Below are positions 35,654 through 44,780 of a stretch of 64,000 nt of DNA, piece by piece. Below the pieces are notes generated by a model. The model was not told the origin of the DNA. It did not search any database and worked only from the letters and a program-made list of their open reading frames with translations. Source of the DNA: G039954875 sp047528275 (lineage in GTDB: Bacteria; Bacteroidota; Bacteroidia; Flavobacteriales; Blattabacteriaceae); NCBI GenBank assembly GCA_047528275.1, contig CP180023.1, positions 992,001 to 1,056,000 on the forward strand, written 5' to 3'. The first letter of the stretch is position 1; every line of letters starts with the position of its first letter. A program made the translations under genes and the position numbers.

Positions 35654-37069
35654 TCAATATACCCCGCTATCATACCCAAAAAGTCTATTTTCTTTGATGA
35701 TTTTTGCTACACCTTCTGGTAGGTCTTCTTCCCAAGAATTTTCTTCTGTAGCAATCCGGCGTAAAACTTCCCTTGAGTATATGCGGAGCAATTCAGGATT
35801 ATAAGATTTGATATCGATGATCCTACCGTTGATTTTGAAGTATTTATAGAGTTCTTTCAATTGCGGTCCTACTTTTAGATTGTCTGAGGTGAGCAATTCA
35901 CTTTCCTCAGCATCTCTGAAAGGATATAGATAAATATTCAGATCTTTTGTAAAGAGTCTTCCAAAAGCTTCTAAGATACCTCCGCTCAATTGATGATAAT
36001 ACTTTTCTTCGAATATTTCCAGGAGGTTGTTGACACCTATGACTAGACCGATTCGTTTGTTGGTAAATTGGGAGAAATAATCTACCATTCGATAATACTC
36101 TGAAAAGCGAGAAATCATTACGGTCTGATTTAATTTACCTAGGATATCAGTACGGTCGAGGAAGTCTTGTTCGTCCAAATCACCCGAAGAGGTCAAATTA
36201 CTCAAAGTTATTTCATATAATACAATGATGTTGTCCTTCTTGATATTAGGCTCTTTGAGAAAAAGTGAATAACCACAATGGAGCATGTCCATATTAAGTT
36301 TAGTTACCGGTCTAAAGCTGCCACGTATAACGAAGATGTGTTTTTTGAAAAGTAAATCGGCTGGTAAAATATTTTTTCCATCTGGACCAAAAATCACCGT
36401 ATCGGTCATACCTTGTTTGACTAGTTGCAAGCTAATCATTCGATTGTCGATGTATCTAAATCTAGGTCCAGAAAAATTGATCGTATCTACATCAATTTTG
36501 TCTTTGCTGATATTGTCATAAAGCGAAAAGAGCAATTTACGTGGGTTGTCACTATAATGAAAAGCACCGTAGATTAAGTTAGTTCCCAACTCGCCTAAAG
36601 TCTCTTGTTGCAATTGTGCTTCGTTTTGATGAAAATTTAAATGTAAAATGATCTCATTATAAGGCTCTTCAGGAGTCAGTTGAAAATGTATCCCTACCCA
36701 GCCATGACCTTTTCTCAACTTCTTATAGTCGATCGTAGCTACCGTATTGGCATAGACAAAGAAAGTTTTTTGAAGGTGATCGGCTCTATTGAGACGTTCT
36801 TCGATAAGTTGGGTTTCATGATGAAGCATCTTTCTGATACGTGATTCGCAGACATACCTCATATCGGGCTCCTTTCCGTAAATAGCGTCACTGAAATCTT
36901 TGTCATAGGCAGAGATGGCCTTGGCTACGGTTTTTGAAGCACCACCAGCACGGAAAAAGGCACGTACCGTCTCTTGTCCAGCACCGATCTCTGCAAGAGT
37001 ACCGTAAATGTTTGGATTCAGGTTGATCTCAAGAGCTTTCTGCTTGGCTGTAAGTACTTGTTTCAACAT
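35654..37069 (-). CDS. Conserved Bacteroidota protein of unknown function
   Basis: A soluble-looking protein of 471 residues with no signal peptide or membrane helix. The N terminus ALEINLNPNIYGTLAEIGAG and the RFFRAGGASKTVAKAISAYD segment match a conserved family, found in Bacteroidota and some cyanobacteria, that databases often label with the misleading name TonB-dependent receptor although it has no barrel. I know no experimental function. Clean reading frame and conservation in a shrinking genome suggest it is useful. It is transcribed away from aroQ; the 75-base space between them has no strong promoter match. Confidence 0.65.
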   Translation of the reverse strand: MLKQVLTAKQKALEINLNPNIYGTLAEIGAGQETVRAFFRAGGASKTVAKAISAYDKDFSDAIYGKEPDMRYVCESRIRKMLHHETQLIEERLNRADHLQKTFFVYANTVATIDYKKLRKGHGWVGIHFQLTPEEPYNEIILHLNFHQNEAQLQQETLGELGTNLIYGAFHYSDNPRKLLFSLYDNISKDKIDVDTINFSGPRFRYIDNRMISLQLVKQGMTDTVIFGPDGKNILPADLLFKKHIFVIRGSFRPVTKLNMDMLHCGYSLFLKEPNIKKDNIIVLYEITLSNLTSSGDLDEQDFLDRTDILGKLNQTVMISRFSEYYRMVDYFSQFTNKRIGLVIGVNNLLEIFEEKYYHQLSGGILEAFGRLFTKDLNIYLYPFRDAEESELLTSDNLKVGPQLKELYKYFKINGRIIDIKSYNPELLRIYSREVLRRIATEENSWEEDLPEGVAKIIKENRLFGYDSGVY

Positions 37070-37144
37070 AAAGGTAGGGAATAATTTTATTGAAAGATAG
37101 AAAAATATTTGTTCCTTTGCCTATAAGGATCAATCGGTAATGGG

Positions 37145-37576
37145 ATGAAGAAAATGAGCATTATCAATGGGCCAAATTTAAATCTTTTAGGGCGAAGAGA
37201 ACCTGAGTTGTACGATATCAAAAATTTTGATAATTATCTTGAACAGCTCAGAGAGCAAGAGTGTTTTGCTACTGTAGAACTGATCTACCACCAGAGTAAT
37301 CATGAAGGTGAGCTCATCGATATATTGCATACGATGGGCTTCGATTTGGATGGTATTGTCTTGAATGCTGGGGCTTATACTCATACTTCTCTGGCCATTG
37401 CTGACGCAATTAAGGCAATCCCTGTTCCAGTGGTCGAGGTGCATATGACTAACGTTTATGCCCGAGAGTTTTTTCGCCACCATTCTTTTATTGCTCCAGT
37501 CTGTAAAGGAAGTATTTGCGGTTTTGGTTTGAAGTCTTATGAATTGGCTTTACTCAGTTTGTTGGATGAGAATTAA
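37145..37576 (+). CDS. aroQ: Type II 3-dehydroquinate dehydratase
   Basis: AroQ dehydrates 3-dehydroquinate in the shikimate pathway to aromatic amino acids and chorismate. The 143-residue protein has the family start INGPNLNLLGRREPELYD (with the catalytic tyrosine), the LNAGAYTHTSLAIADAI segment with the conserved histidine, and EFFRHHSFIAPVCKGSICGF. Length is standard. Its end overlaps the convergent engB gene by 23 bases. No other shikimate gene lies in this window. Confidence 0.93.
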   Translation: MKKMSIINGPNLNLLGRREPELYDIKNFDNYLEQLREQECFATVELIYHQSNHEGELIDILHTMGFDLDGIVLNAGAYTHTSLAIADAIKAIPVPVVEVHMTNVYAREFFRHHSFIAPVCKGSICGFGLKSYELALLSLLDEN

Positions 37577-38189
37577 GTAATATTTTTGCTGCGCAGTACT
37601 CTTGATTGAGTCCATCTATATAGTTGAGGATCTCGGTTCTTCCCTGTCGGGTGTGTTCCGAAGTTTTGAAATATGGAGGGATTTCTTCCCAGCTTTTGAG
37701 TAACGTTTCTCTATAATGCTCGATATTTTTTTGACATTGGGTCGGTCCGATTTTATCTGTTTTGGTGAAAACGATGCAGAAAGGGATCCGATTTTCGCCT
37801 AGCCATTGTATGAAGGTTAGATCGATATTTTGTGGAGGTAGTCGACTATCAATCAATGTAAAGAGGCAGGTGAGATTTTTTCGATATAGGATATAGTCAG
37901 TGATTTTCTTTTGAAAATCTTTCTTTTTTTCTTTCGATATTTTAGCATAGCCGTAGCCGGGTAAGTCTGTTAGGTACCATTGGCTGTTGATAAGAAAGTG
38001 ATTGATCAATTGGGTTTTTCCTGGAGAGGAAGAGGTTTTGGCTAAGTTTTTTCTCCTAGTCAGGAGATTGATCAAGCTAGATTTACCCACATTAGAACGT
38101 CCGATGAAGGCATATTCTGCAAGGTCTAGGATGGGAAATTGTGATTTTTGAGTGCTACTTTTTAGAAAATCAGCCGTTTGGATGTCCAT
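37554..38189 (-). CDS. engB: Ribosome biogenesis GTPase EngB (YihA/YsxC)
   Basis: EngB is an essential GTPase that helps assemble the 50S subunit. The 211-residue protein has G1 GRSNVGKSS, G2 in SSPGKTQLINHF, G3 DLPGYGYAK, and G4 TKTD in VFTKTDKIGP, all as expected. It overlaps the alpha/beta hydrolase gene upstream by 20 bases and aroQ downstream by 23 bases, so it is tightly packed and probably co-transcribed with the hydrolase. Confidence 0.93.
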   Translation of the reverse strand: MDIQTADFLKSSTQKSQFPILDLAEYAFIGRSNVGKSSLINLLTRRKNLAKTSSSPGKTQLINHFLINSQWYLTDLPGYGYAKISKEKKKDFQKKITDYILYRKNLTCLFTLIDSRLPPQNIDLTFIQWLGENRIPFCIVFTKTDKIGPTQCQKNIEHYRETLLKSWEEIPPYFKTSEHTRQGRTEILNYIDGLNQEYCAAKILLNSHPTN

Positions 38190-38955
38190 GATTCAGATCA
38201 AATTGTGAGATCCAATTCTCCAAGATTCTGATGAATTGTTCAGGGTGTTCCATCATTGGAGCATGTCCGCATTGGTCGATCCAATGTAGCTCCGAATGGG
38301 GTAATAATCGATGAAACTCTTCAGCTACTTCTGCAGGAGTTACATGATCTTGTTTCCCCCAGATCAGGCAGACGGGCTGCTTGATAGAAGGTAGTTCGCT
38401 GGCCATATTGTGTTTTATAGCACTTCTGGCAATGTACAGGGTCTTGATGGCTTTGACTCGGTCATTAACAATTTGATATACTTCATCAACAAGTTCTTTG
38501 GTAGCGATTTTTGGGTCGTAAAAAACTTCTTGGGATTTTTTCTTGATGTATTCGTAACTTCCCCTTTTAGGGAAGGAATCTCCAAAGGCACGTTCGTACA
38601 AGCCTGAACTTCCAGTGAGTACAAGCGAATGCATTAGTTCAGGTGTTTTTCTAGCGATATCTAAGGTTAAATGTCCACCCAAAGAATTTCCGATCAATGT
38701 GGCCTTGTAGATGTTTTTGTCTTTTAAGAACTGGATCACATATTTGGATAGGTTTGAAATATTAGTACGTAGCAAAGGTAGACTGTAGAGCGGTAGAGAA
38801 GGTACAATAACTCGATAACCTTTTTGTGGAAAAAAATTCAAAAGGGAATCGAAGTTACTCAATCCGCCCATCAAACCGTGTAACAACACAAGAGGGTGAC
38901 CTTGACCCTCTTCGATATAAAAGTGCTTTTTTTCTTTTTTCAGGTTAAAGATCAT
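38170..38955 (-). CDS. Alpha/beta hydrolase
   Basis: A 261-residue alpha/beta fold hydrolase. The oxyanion loop VLLHGLMGGLSNFDSLL, nucleophile elbow GNSLGGHL (serine), acid LIWGKQDHVTPAE (aspartate) and base DQCGHAPMMEHP (histidine) form a complete catalytic triad. The sequence resembles the MhpC/BioH-like branch. The substrate cannot be inferred; BioH-type methyl ester cleavage is one option but no biotin genes are nearby. Co-transcribed with engB, which it overlaps. Confidence 0.8.
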   Translation of the reverse strand: MIFNLKKEKKHFYIEEGQGHPLVLLHGLMGGLSNFDSLLNFFPQKGYRVIVPSLPLYSLPLLRTNISNLSKYVIQFLKDKNIYKATLIGNSLGGHLTLDIARKTPELMHSLVLTGSSGLYERAFGDSFPKRGSYEYIKKKSQEVFYDPKIATKELVDEVYQIVNDRVKAIKTLYIARSAIKHNMASELPSIKQPVCLIWGKQDHVTPAEVAEEFHRLLPHSELHWIDQCGHAPMMEHPEQFIRILENWISQFDLNHGHPNG

Positions 38956-39042
38956 GTTATATGGGCTCTTCTTATAAAAATTGGGTTAAAAGTAATCAGA
39001 AATAACAGAACCTGGGTGAATGTAAAAGAAATTTTTACCAAA

Positions 39043-40494
39043 TTATGAAATTTCGGACAATCTTATGGTATTGCTATTCCCTTTTTCAGCCATAGGCATT
39101 GAAGAGAGATTGACTACATAATCTCCTTTTTCCAAGAAACCGGATTTTTGAGCGATCTCATTGATATCCTTAATGGTATCGTCTGTATTGACGAGTTTGT
39201 CATAGTTGAAGGCGATGACACCCCAGAGTAAATTGAGTATACAGAGTATTCTAGGATTATCCGTGAAGGCTAGTATATGTGTGGGGGGTCTATGTGAAGA
39301 TATCTGAAAGGTGTTATAACCAGTGTGTGTAAGGGTTATGATGGCTTTGACCTTAGCTTGTTTCGCTAGTTTTGTAGCAGTATAACACATCCTATTGGTG
39401 ATATATCTTTGGTTTTTACTCTTTTCCATGGTGGGTTTATAACGAGGTACATGGATCCTAGGATCGTCTTCTGTTTGACGGATAATCTTACTCATTTGTG
39501 TGACTACCTCTATGGGGTATTGTCCAACGGAAGTTTCTGCACTAAGCATCAATGCATCGGCACCATCTAAAACGGAGTTAGCAACATCATTGACCTCTGC
39601 TCGTGTAGGGGTAAGGTTATTCAACATACTCTCCATCATTTGTGTAGCGATGATCACTGGGATTTGAGCCATTTTGGCCTTATCTACTAGCTTTTTTTGA
39701 ATGAGGGGTACCTCTTCGAGGGGTATTTCAACCCCTAGATCACCTCGAGCAACCATGAGACCGTTGCAATGAGTGACGATCCCATCAATATTTTGAATCG
39801 CTTCCGGTTTTTCGATCTTGGCGATAATGGGAACAAATTGATTGGTATGTTTTTGAATCAGTTCTTTGAGGTCTATCAAGTCTTTTTTATGCCTTACAAA
39901 GGAGAGGGCGATCCAATCTACCCCTTGTTGGATGGCAAATCGAGCATTTTGGATGTCTTTTTCAGTGAGTGCGGGAAGAGATATTTGTGTGTTAGGCAGA
40001 TTGACACCTTTTTTAGATTTCAAGAGACCACATTGGACTACTTGAGCCCTTACAATGTCTTTACCATTAGTTTCGATACATTCGAAGACGAGTTTTCCAT
40101 CGTCTAAAAGAATTCTTTCACCTACTTTCACATCCTTAGCAAAGTTTTGGTAGGTCATATATACCTTGTTTTGGTCCCCTTCTACCTTTTCATTGGTGAA
40201 AATTAGGATATCACCTTTGTTGAGCAAGACGTTTTCTTTGACGTTCCCAATGCGGAGTTTGGGGCCTTGTAGATCGGCTAAAATAGTGGTGTTGAAACCG
40301 TATTCTGCATTGATCTCACGTGCGAGTTTGATGCGTTGGGCAGTTTCTTCATGGTCTGCATGAGAGAAATTGATCCGGAAGACATCTACTCCTGAATAGA
40401 TTAGCTTTATCAGAATATCTTTAGTGTCAGAGGCGGGGCCTATGGTAGCTACGATTTTCGTTTTTTTAAAAAACTTATGATTTTCGGGTGTCAT
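39043..40494 (-). CDS. pyk: Pyruvate kinase
   Basis: Pyruvate kinase makes ATP and pyruvate from phosphoenolpyruvate. The 483-residue protein has the start KIVATIGPASDTKDILIKLI, DVFRINFSHADHE, the active-site IIAKIEKPEAIQNID with the catalytic lysine, GLMVARGDLGVEIPLEEVP and the MLSAETSVGQYP loop. The C-terminal allosteric domain is present. It keeps glycolytic ATP production available. Upstream is the broken IPExxxVDY gene whose end touches the pyk start. Confidence 0.95.
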   Translation of the reverse strand: MTPENHKFFKKTKIVATIGPASDTKDILIKLIYSGVDVFRINFSHADHEETAQRIKLAREINAEYGFNTTILADLQGPKLRIGNVKENVLLNKGDILIFTNEKVEGDQNKVYMTYQNFAKDVKVGERILLDDGKLVFECIETNGKDIVRAQVVQCGLLKSKKGVNLPNTQISLPALTEKDIQNARFAIQQGVDWIALSFVRHKKDLIDLKELIQKHTNQFVPIIAKIEKPEAIQNIDGIVTHCNGLMVARGDLGVEIPLEEVPLIQKKLVDKAKMAQIPVIIATQMMESMLNNLTPTRAEVNDVANSVLDGADALMLSAETSVGQYPIEVVTQMSKIIRQTEDDPRIHVPRYKPTMEKSKNQRYITNRMCYTATKLAKQAKVKAIITLTHTGYNTFQISSHRPPTHILAFTDNPRILCILNLLWGVIAFNYDKLVNTDDTIKDINEIAQKSGFLEKGDYVVNLSSMPMAEKGNSNTIRLSEIS

Positions 40495-40968
40495 AGAATG
40501 ATGTTATGTTTAGATTTCAATGTGTAGATGTTGATGGTTGTGCTGTAATGGACAAATTGGACGTGATTGAGCTTTTGAATTAGATTATATGCTTGGTCAC
40601 TGATGCTTTTTACAACTAAGTAATATTGAATTTTTTTTTATTCGAGGATGAGACAATAAGGTCGAGTTTTATGGATCCTTATGAGTGTATTTTCAGTAAG
40701 AGGTGTTTCTTGGATGAGTTCTACTTTGTTTTTAACAAGGATGTATTTGATTTGTCGATCTCGGTCTTTCCATTTGGAAAAAAGTGAAAGATATAGATTT
40801 TTTTACTGACTTATTAAAATAATTCAATACTTTTGATTCTTGCGAAAGAATTAAGTAAAGTACCTTATTGATAAGGTAGACGAGCTTGTATTCCTTCAGA
40901 TAGGAGATGAGTCCCATCAATAAAAAATCAAGATTATATTCTTCTTCCAAAAATCTTGCGTTACTCAT
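40491..40968 (-). pseudogene. IPExxxVDY family protein, frameshifted
   Basis: Bacteroidota carry a small conserved protein, the IPExxxVDY family, between rnc and pyk. Here the N-terminal half is open (40732-40968): EYNLDFLLMGLISYLKEYKL and FLNK-like VYLINKVLYLIL. After a frameshift around 40770 the C-terminal part follows in another frame (KYILVKNKVELIQETPLTEN, then a stop, then KIQYYLVVKS and LIQKLNHVQFVHY), ending against the pyk ATG. A frameshift plus one in-frame stop make it a pseudogene. Function of the family is unknown. The rnc gene expected between it and fabF is absent. Confidence 0.65.
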
Positions 40969-41034
40969 CGGATATTTTAGAGCCGAAAATATGGATTTTA
41001 GACGATTCCTTAGTAAGGAGACTTTGGGTATAAA

Positions 41035-42300
41035 CTAAGTGCTATTAAAAAGAAAAACTTTTTTAAATAGTAGAGATACGTTATGTCCACCGAATCCAAA
41101 AGTATTGCACATGGCGACATTGACATCTCTTTCTTGAAATTTGTTTAAGGTGAGATTGAGTTTAGGGTTTATAGTTTCGTCTTGATGAAAATGGTTGATT
41201 GTGGGGGGTATGGATTTTTTTATCAAGGGTAATAGGGTTGCAATGGCTTCTATAGCTCCAGCAGCACCCAATAGGTGTCCTGTCATTGATTTCGTCGAAT
41301 TGAGATGGATACCGTATACGCTTTCTCCAAAGACTTTCTCGATGGCTTTGATCTCTGCTACATCTCCTAATGGTGTAGAAGTGCCATGAGTATTAATGTG
41401 GTCTACCTCTGATGGTTTAACGTCTGCGTCTTCTAGGGCTGTCCTCATCGCGCTGATGACACCTTTCCCTTCTGGGTGAGGTGCTGTCATATGATAGGCA
41501 TCTGCAGACATCCCTACTCCTCCTATCTCGGCATAGATTTTAGCATCTCTCACTTTAGCGTGTTCATAATCTTCAAGGATAAGACAACCGGCCCCCTCAC
41601 CCAAAACGAAACCATCTCGGTCTTTATCAAAGGGGCGGGAGGCTGTTTGAGGGTTATCGTTGCGTGTAGATAATGCGTGTAATGCATTGAATCCGCCTAC
41701 ACCACTTTTTGTAATGGCTGCTTCAGATCCTCCAGTGATCACGACATCTGCCTTCCCTAAACAGATTAGATGATAGGCATCTATAATGGCGTTGGCCGAT
41801 GAGGCACATGCTGATGCAGTAGCATAATTCGGGCCGTGAAGGCCATGCTCTATAGATATAAGGCCTGCCGTAGTGTCTATAATCATTTTTGGGATGAAGA
41901 AGGGATTAAATCGTGGTATACCGTTTCCCGTAGCATACGTAATGATTTCTTGCTCAAAATTCAAGAGCCCTCCTACTCCCGAACCCCAGATGACACCGAT
42001 ACGTTCTCTTTTTTCCTTGGAAAAATCCAAAGCACTATCTTTGATAGCTTCTTTAGCACTGACCAGTCCGTATTGTGCACAGGGATCAATTTTTCGCTTT
42101 TCCTTTTTATCGAAAAAGTCATCTACTTTGTAGTCTTTGAGTTCACAGGCAAATTTTGTTTTGAAATGCGTAGTATCAAAATGCGTAATCGCACTCGCAC
42201 CGCTTACCCCACGTATTAATGAAGCCCAATAAATACTCACATCATTGCCGATGGGCGTCAGTGCTCCAAGTCCAGTAACAACTACTCGTTTCAGCCTCAT
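41035..42300 (-). CDS. fabF: Beta-ketoacyl-ACP synthase II
   Basis: FabF elongates fatty acids by condensing malonyl-ACP with acyl-ACP. The 421-residue protein starts KRVVVTGLGALTPIGND and has the catalytic triad: Cys165 in TASACASSANA, His in NTHGTSTPLGD, and His in STKSMTGHLLGAAGAIEA. It follows acpP by 16 bases on the same strand. All family landmarks are intact. Confidence 0.95.
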   Translation of the reverse strand: MRLKRVVVTGLGALTPIGNDVSIYWASLIRGVSGASAITHFDTTHFKTKFACELKDYKVDDFFDKKEKRKIDPCAQYGLVSAKEAIKDSALDFSKEKRERIGVIWGSGVGGLLNFEQEIITYATGNGIPRFNPFFIPKMIIDTTAGLISIEHGLHGPNYATASACASSANAIIDAYHLICLGKADVVITGGSEAAITKSGVGGFNALHALSTRNDNPQTASRPFDKDRDGFVLGEGAGCLILEDYEHAKVRDAKIYAEIGGVGMSADAYHMTAPHPEGKGVISAMRTALEDADVKPSEVDHINTHGTSTPLGDVAEIKAIEKVFGESVYGIHLNSTKSMTGHLLGAAGAIEAIATLLPLIKKSIPPTINHFHQDETINPKLNLTLNKFQERDVNVAMCNTFGFGGHNVSLLFKKVFLFNST

Positions 42301-42316
42301 TTCTCAACAAGGGATA

Positions 42317-42562
42317 TTATTGTTGTGCTTTTTTTTGAGTTTCTACATATTTAACACAGTCACCTACACAAGTGATCTTCTCAGCTTCTTCGTCAGGGAC
42401 ATCGATATCAAATTCTTTTTCAATCTCCATGATGAATTCTACTGTATCGAGAGAATCTGCACCTAGATCTTGTGTAAAACTGGCTTCTGGAGTAACTTCA
42501 CTCTCCTCTACACCAAATTTTTCCACAATGATAGCTTTTATTATTGAAGAGACATCAGACAT
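42317..42562 (-). CDS. acpP: Acyl carrier protein
   Basis: An 81-residue acyl carrier protein. The phosphopantetheine attachment serine is Ser37 in the GADSLDTVEFIMEIEKEF motif, and the acidic helix II and EAEKI helix III are typical. It carries growing fatty acyl chains for FabF, directly downstream. A TAnnTTTG box lies 27 bases before the ATG. Confidence 0.95.
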   Translation of the reverse strand: MSDVSSIIKAIIVEKFGVEESEVTPEASFTQDLGADSLDTVEFIMEIEKEFDIDVPDEEAEKITCVGDCVKYVETQKKAQQ

Positions 42563-42589
42563 ACCGTTAAATTTTTAAGTTGACTACTG

Positions 42590-42597
42590 CAAAAGTA
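42590..42597 (-). promoter_or_regulatory. TAnnTTTG promoter box for acpP-fabF
   Basis: On the minus strand TACTTTTG fits the consensus, 27 bases before the acpP ATG. The -33 side is AT-rich without a clear TTG. Confidence 0.45.
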
Positions 42598-42624
42598 ATA
42601 AACTTTGGTAAATCATAATATTTG

Positions 42625-43270
42625 TTATAGTTCCTTAAACAAGGCATTCCGTTTGAAAAACGGATGTTGATTGAGTAATCGTGTAACATATTTTTCGAGG
42701 ATATTAAATTCGATATTTACTCGTTGTCCCGGTTGTAAACAGTGAAAATTGGTATTTTCGTAAATATGTAGGATGATTGCCATGTTAAATGTTTCTTTTT
42801 TAGCATATAAGAAGATTATGCTTATAGCATTTACAGTGACGGATCCTTTTTCTACCTTAATTTGATGAGGGTTTTCGTATCAAAATTTAAATAGCCAACT
42901 ATCCTTTTTCTTTTCGATGTCTTCAACCCACAACGTCAGATCAACATGGCCTTGTACGATGTGTCCATCTAGTAGATCGCCGAGTTTCATACATCGTTCG
43001 AGGTTGATTAAATCACCTATCTTCAACTCACTTGAGTTACTTTCGTTATAAGATTTTTGAGATGAGTATCGCTTTATATATTCTTCCTTCTGTATCTACT
43101 ATAATCATGCATAGTTCGTTGTTTGATGTGATTTTATCAATTTTCAGCTCTTCATCAAATGGATTTTCAAAAAGGATGTGCAGGTTGTTTTGATCGGGGA
43201 TCAGTTGGCGTACGATAGCGATTTTTTCACAATTTCGATATACATAGTGTGTTTTCTTTTTCGATACTTT
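42625..43270 (-). pseudogene. Riboflavin synthase (alpha subunit), decayed
   Basis: Riboflavin synthase joins two dimethyl-lumazine molecules into riboflavin. The C-terminal two thirds are readable in one frame: ELKIGDLINLERCMKLGDLL, GHIVQGHVD, EKGSVTVNAISI, YENTNFHCLQPGQRVN and EFDILEKYVTRLL, all matching the two lumazine-binding repeats. An in-frame TGA (after DSWLFKF, about 42884) splits this part. The N-terminal repeat with the expected MFTGIIE start is broken by frameshifts and not recovered. The upper boundary is approximate. The enzyme is lost although FAD synthetase (ribF, 46408) is intact, so flavin precursor must come from elsewhere. Confidence 0.85.
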
Positions 43271-43321
43271 TGTCTAAGTTATAGAAAAGTCCATGAATTC
43301 GTCCAATCGTGAAATTTTAAA

Positions 43322-44431
43322 GTGCAAATGAATTGTCGGATAAGGAATCCTCGGGTCGGAATTTCGGTAGGAGATATTAATGGGATAGGGATAGAGGTAT
43401 TTTTGAAGGTTTGTCGAAAGAAAGGTTTTTTAGACTTCTTCACCCCAGTCTTGTTCGGATCTACGAGGTTATGTTCCTATTACAAACAGATGATGCATAT
43501 TGATATCAACTTGCAAGGTATTCGGAATCCGATGGAATCGGTCGATCATAAGGTGAATGTAGTCAATCTTTGGAAAGAAGATGTCAAGATCGATCCGGGC
43601 CGTGCTACCTATGAAGGGAGAAGGTGTGCATTGCTTTCTCTTGAGGCTGCAGTGAAATCCTTGAAGGAAGGTGTAGTAGACGTCTTGGTGACTGCTCCGG
43701 TTAATAAGGACCTGATTCGTTCGACTGAATTCCCATTTATTGGGCACACCGACTATTTACAAAGTTCTCTCGAGGGTGAGTCCCTGATGTTTATGATCCA
43801 TGATGATCTGAAGGTGGCTTTGGTTACTGATCATTTACCTTTGAAGGGGGTGAGTCTTGAGCTCAGTACGGAGAAAATCGTCAAGAAGATAAAGCTTTTA
43901 CATCAGTCCTTGCGACAGGATTTTGCGGTAGAAAAACCTAAGATAGCTGTGTTGGGATGTAATCCTCACTCTGGGGACAATGGTCTAGTAGGTGATGAGG
44001 AGCAGAAAAAGATCAGACCGGCTATTGAAAATTTGTTCCGGAATGGTTTTTTGGTTTTTGGTCCTTATCCGGCAGACGGTTTTTTTGGCAACCGCAGTTA
44101 CCAGGCTTTTGATGCTGTTTTGGCCATGTATCATGATCAGGGCTTGATTCCTTTTAAGACGATAGCCTTTCATGAAGGAATCAATTTTACTGCTGGGCTC
44201 TCGCATGTGCGTACTTCTCCAGATCATGGTGTGGCTTACGATATTGTTGGTAAAGGGATTGCTGATGAGACTTCTTTTCAGGAGGCTATATTCAGTGCTA
44301 TCAAAATTTATCACAATCGATCTGAATTTGCAACACTTCAGTCCAATCCTTTACGCAAATGGGCTGAAAAAATCATTCCTGATATGGAAGAAGATTTGCC
44401 TGACGATGAAAATTTTACTATCCATTTGTAA
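43322..44431 (+). CDS. pdxA: 4-hydroxythreonine-4-phosphate dehydrogenase
   Basis: PdxA oxidises 4-phosphohydroxy-L-threonine in the DXP-dependent route to pyridoxal phosphate. The 369-residue protein has the start RVGISVGDINGIGIEV, and the three metal-binding histidines in FIGHTDYLQ, AMYHDQGLIP and RTSPDHGVAYDI. The first residues before RNPRVGIS are poorly conserved and an internal methionine could be the start. It is a lone plus-strand gene after the riboflavin synthase remnant. Vitamin B6 synthesis may thus be retained, although no other pdx gene is in view. Confidence 0.9.
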   Translation: MQMNCRIRNPRVGISVGDINGIGIEVFLKVCRKKGFLDFFTPVLFGSTRLCSYYKQMMHIDINLQGIRNPMESVDHKVNVVNLWKEDVKIDPGRATYEGRRCALLSLEAAVKSLKEGVVDVLVTAPVNKDLIRSTEFPFIGHTDYLQSSLEGESLMFMIHDDLKVALVTDHLPLKGVSLELSTEKIVKKIKLLHQSLRQDFAVEKPKIAVLGCNPHSGDNGLVGDEEQKKIRPAIENLFRNGFLVFGPYPADGFFGNRSYQAFDAVLAMYHDQGLIPFKTIAFHEGINFTAGLSHVRTSPDHGVAYDIVGKGIADETSFQEAIFSAIKIYHNRSEFATLQSNPLRKWAEKIIPDMEEDLPDDENFTIHL

Positions 44432-44471
44432 TGGATGATTTTTTATGAAATTTAGAGCATTGTTGTAGAAT

Positions 44472-44765
44472 TTAATCAACGAAAATCGTCACCAGATTTT
44501 GATTCATTTCCACCAGCCCTCCATGGACTTCGAAGGTCAATATCTTGTCATCATTCGGATGCGGGATGAGTTTACCCCCTCGTTTATTAAATTCAATGTG
44601 TTCTTTTCTGTGGAAATGTAGTTGTACTGATCCAGCAGTCAAAACCGATAAGATTGGGGCATGCTGTTCTAAAATTTGAAAAAATCCAGCAGCACCTGGC
44701 ACAATAACTGTATCGGCTTGGCCTTCGTAGATGATTTCTTCTGGTCTGATGATCAATACCTTCAT
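44472..44765 (-). CDS. atpC: ATP synthase epsilon subunit (short form)
   Basis: A 97-residue epsilon subunit of the F1 ATPase. The beta-sandwich domain is complete (VLIIRPEEIIYEGQADTVIV, FFQILEQHAPILSVLTAG, LTFEVHGGLVEMNQNLV), but the C-terminal helical hairpin of the 130-140 residue form is absent, as usual in Bacteroidota. Follows atpD by 15 bases. The short form cannot act as the hairpin-type ATPase inhibitor. Confidence 0.9.
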   Translation of the reverse strand: MKVLIIRPEEIIYEGQADTVIVPGAAGFFQILEQHAPILSVLTAGSVQLHFHRKEHIEFNKRGGKLIPHPNDDKILTFEVHGGLVEMNQNLVTIFVD

Positions 44766-44780
44766 CTTTGAATTTTTTTT

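Noticed and set aside
42882..42890. In-frame TGA in riboflavin synthase as evidence for TGA recoded as tryptophan
   Set aside because: The family does not have tryptophan at this position and intact genes here (feoB, ferredoxin) end with TGA, so TGA is a stop.
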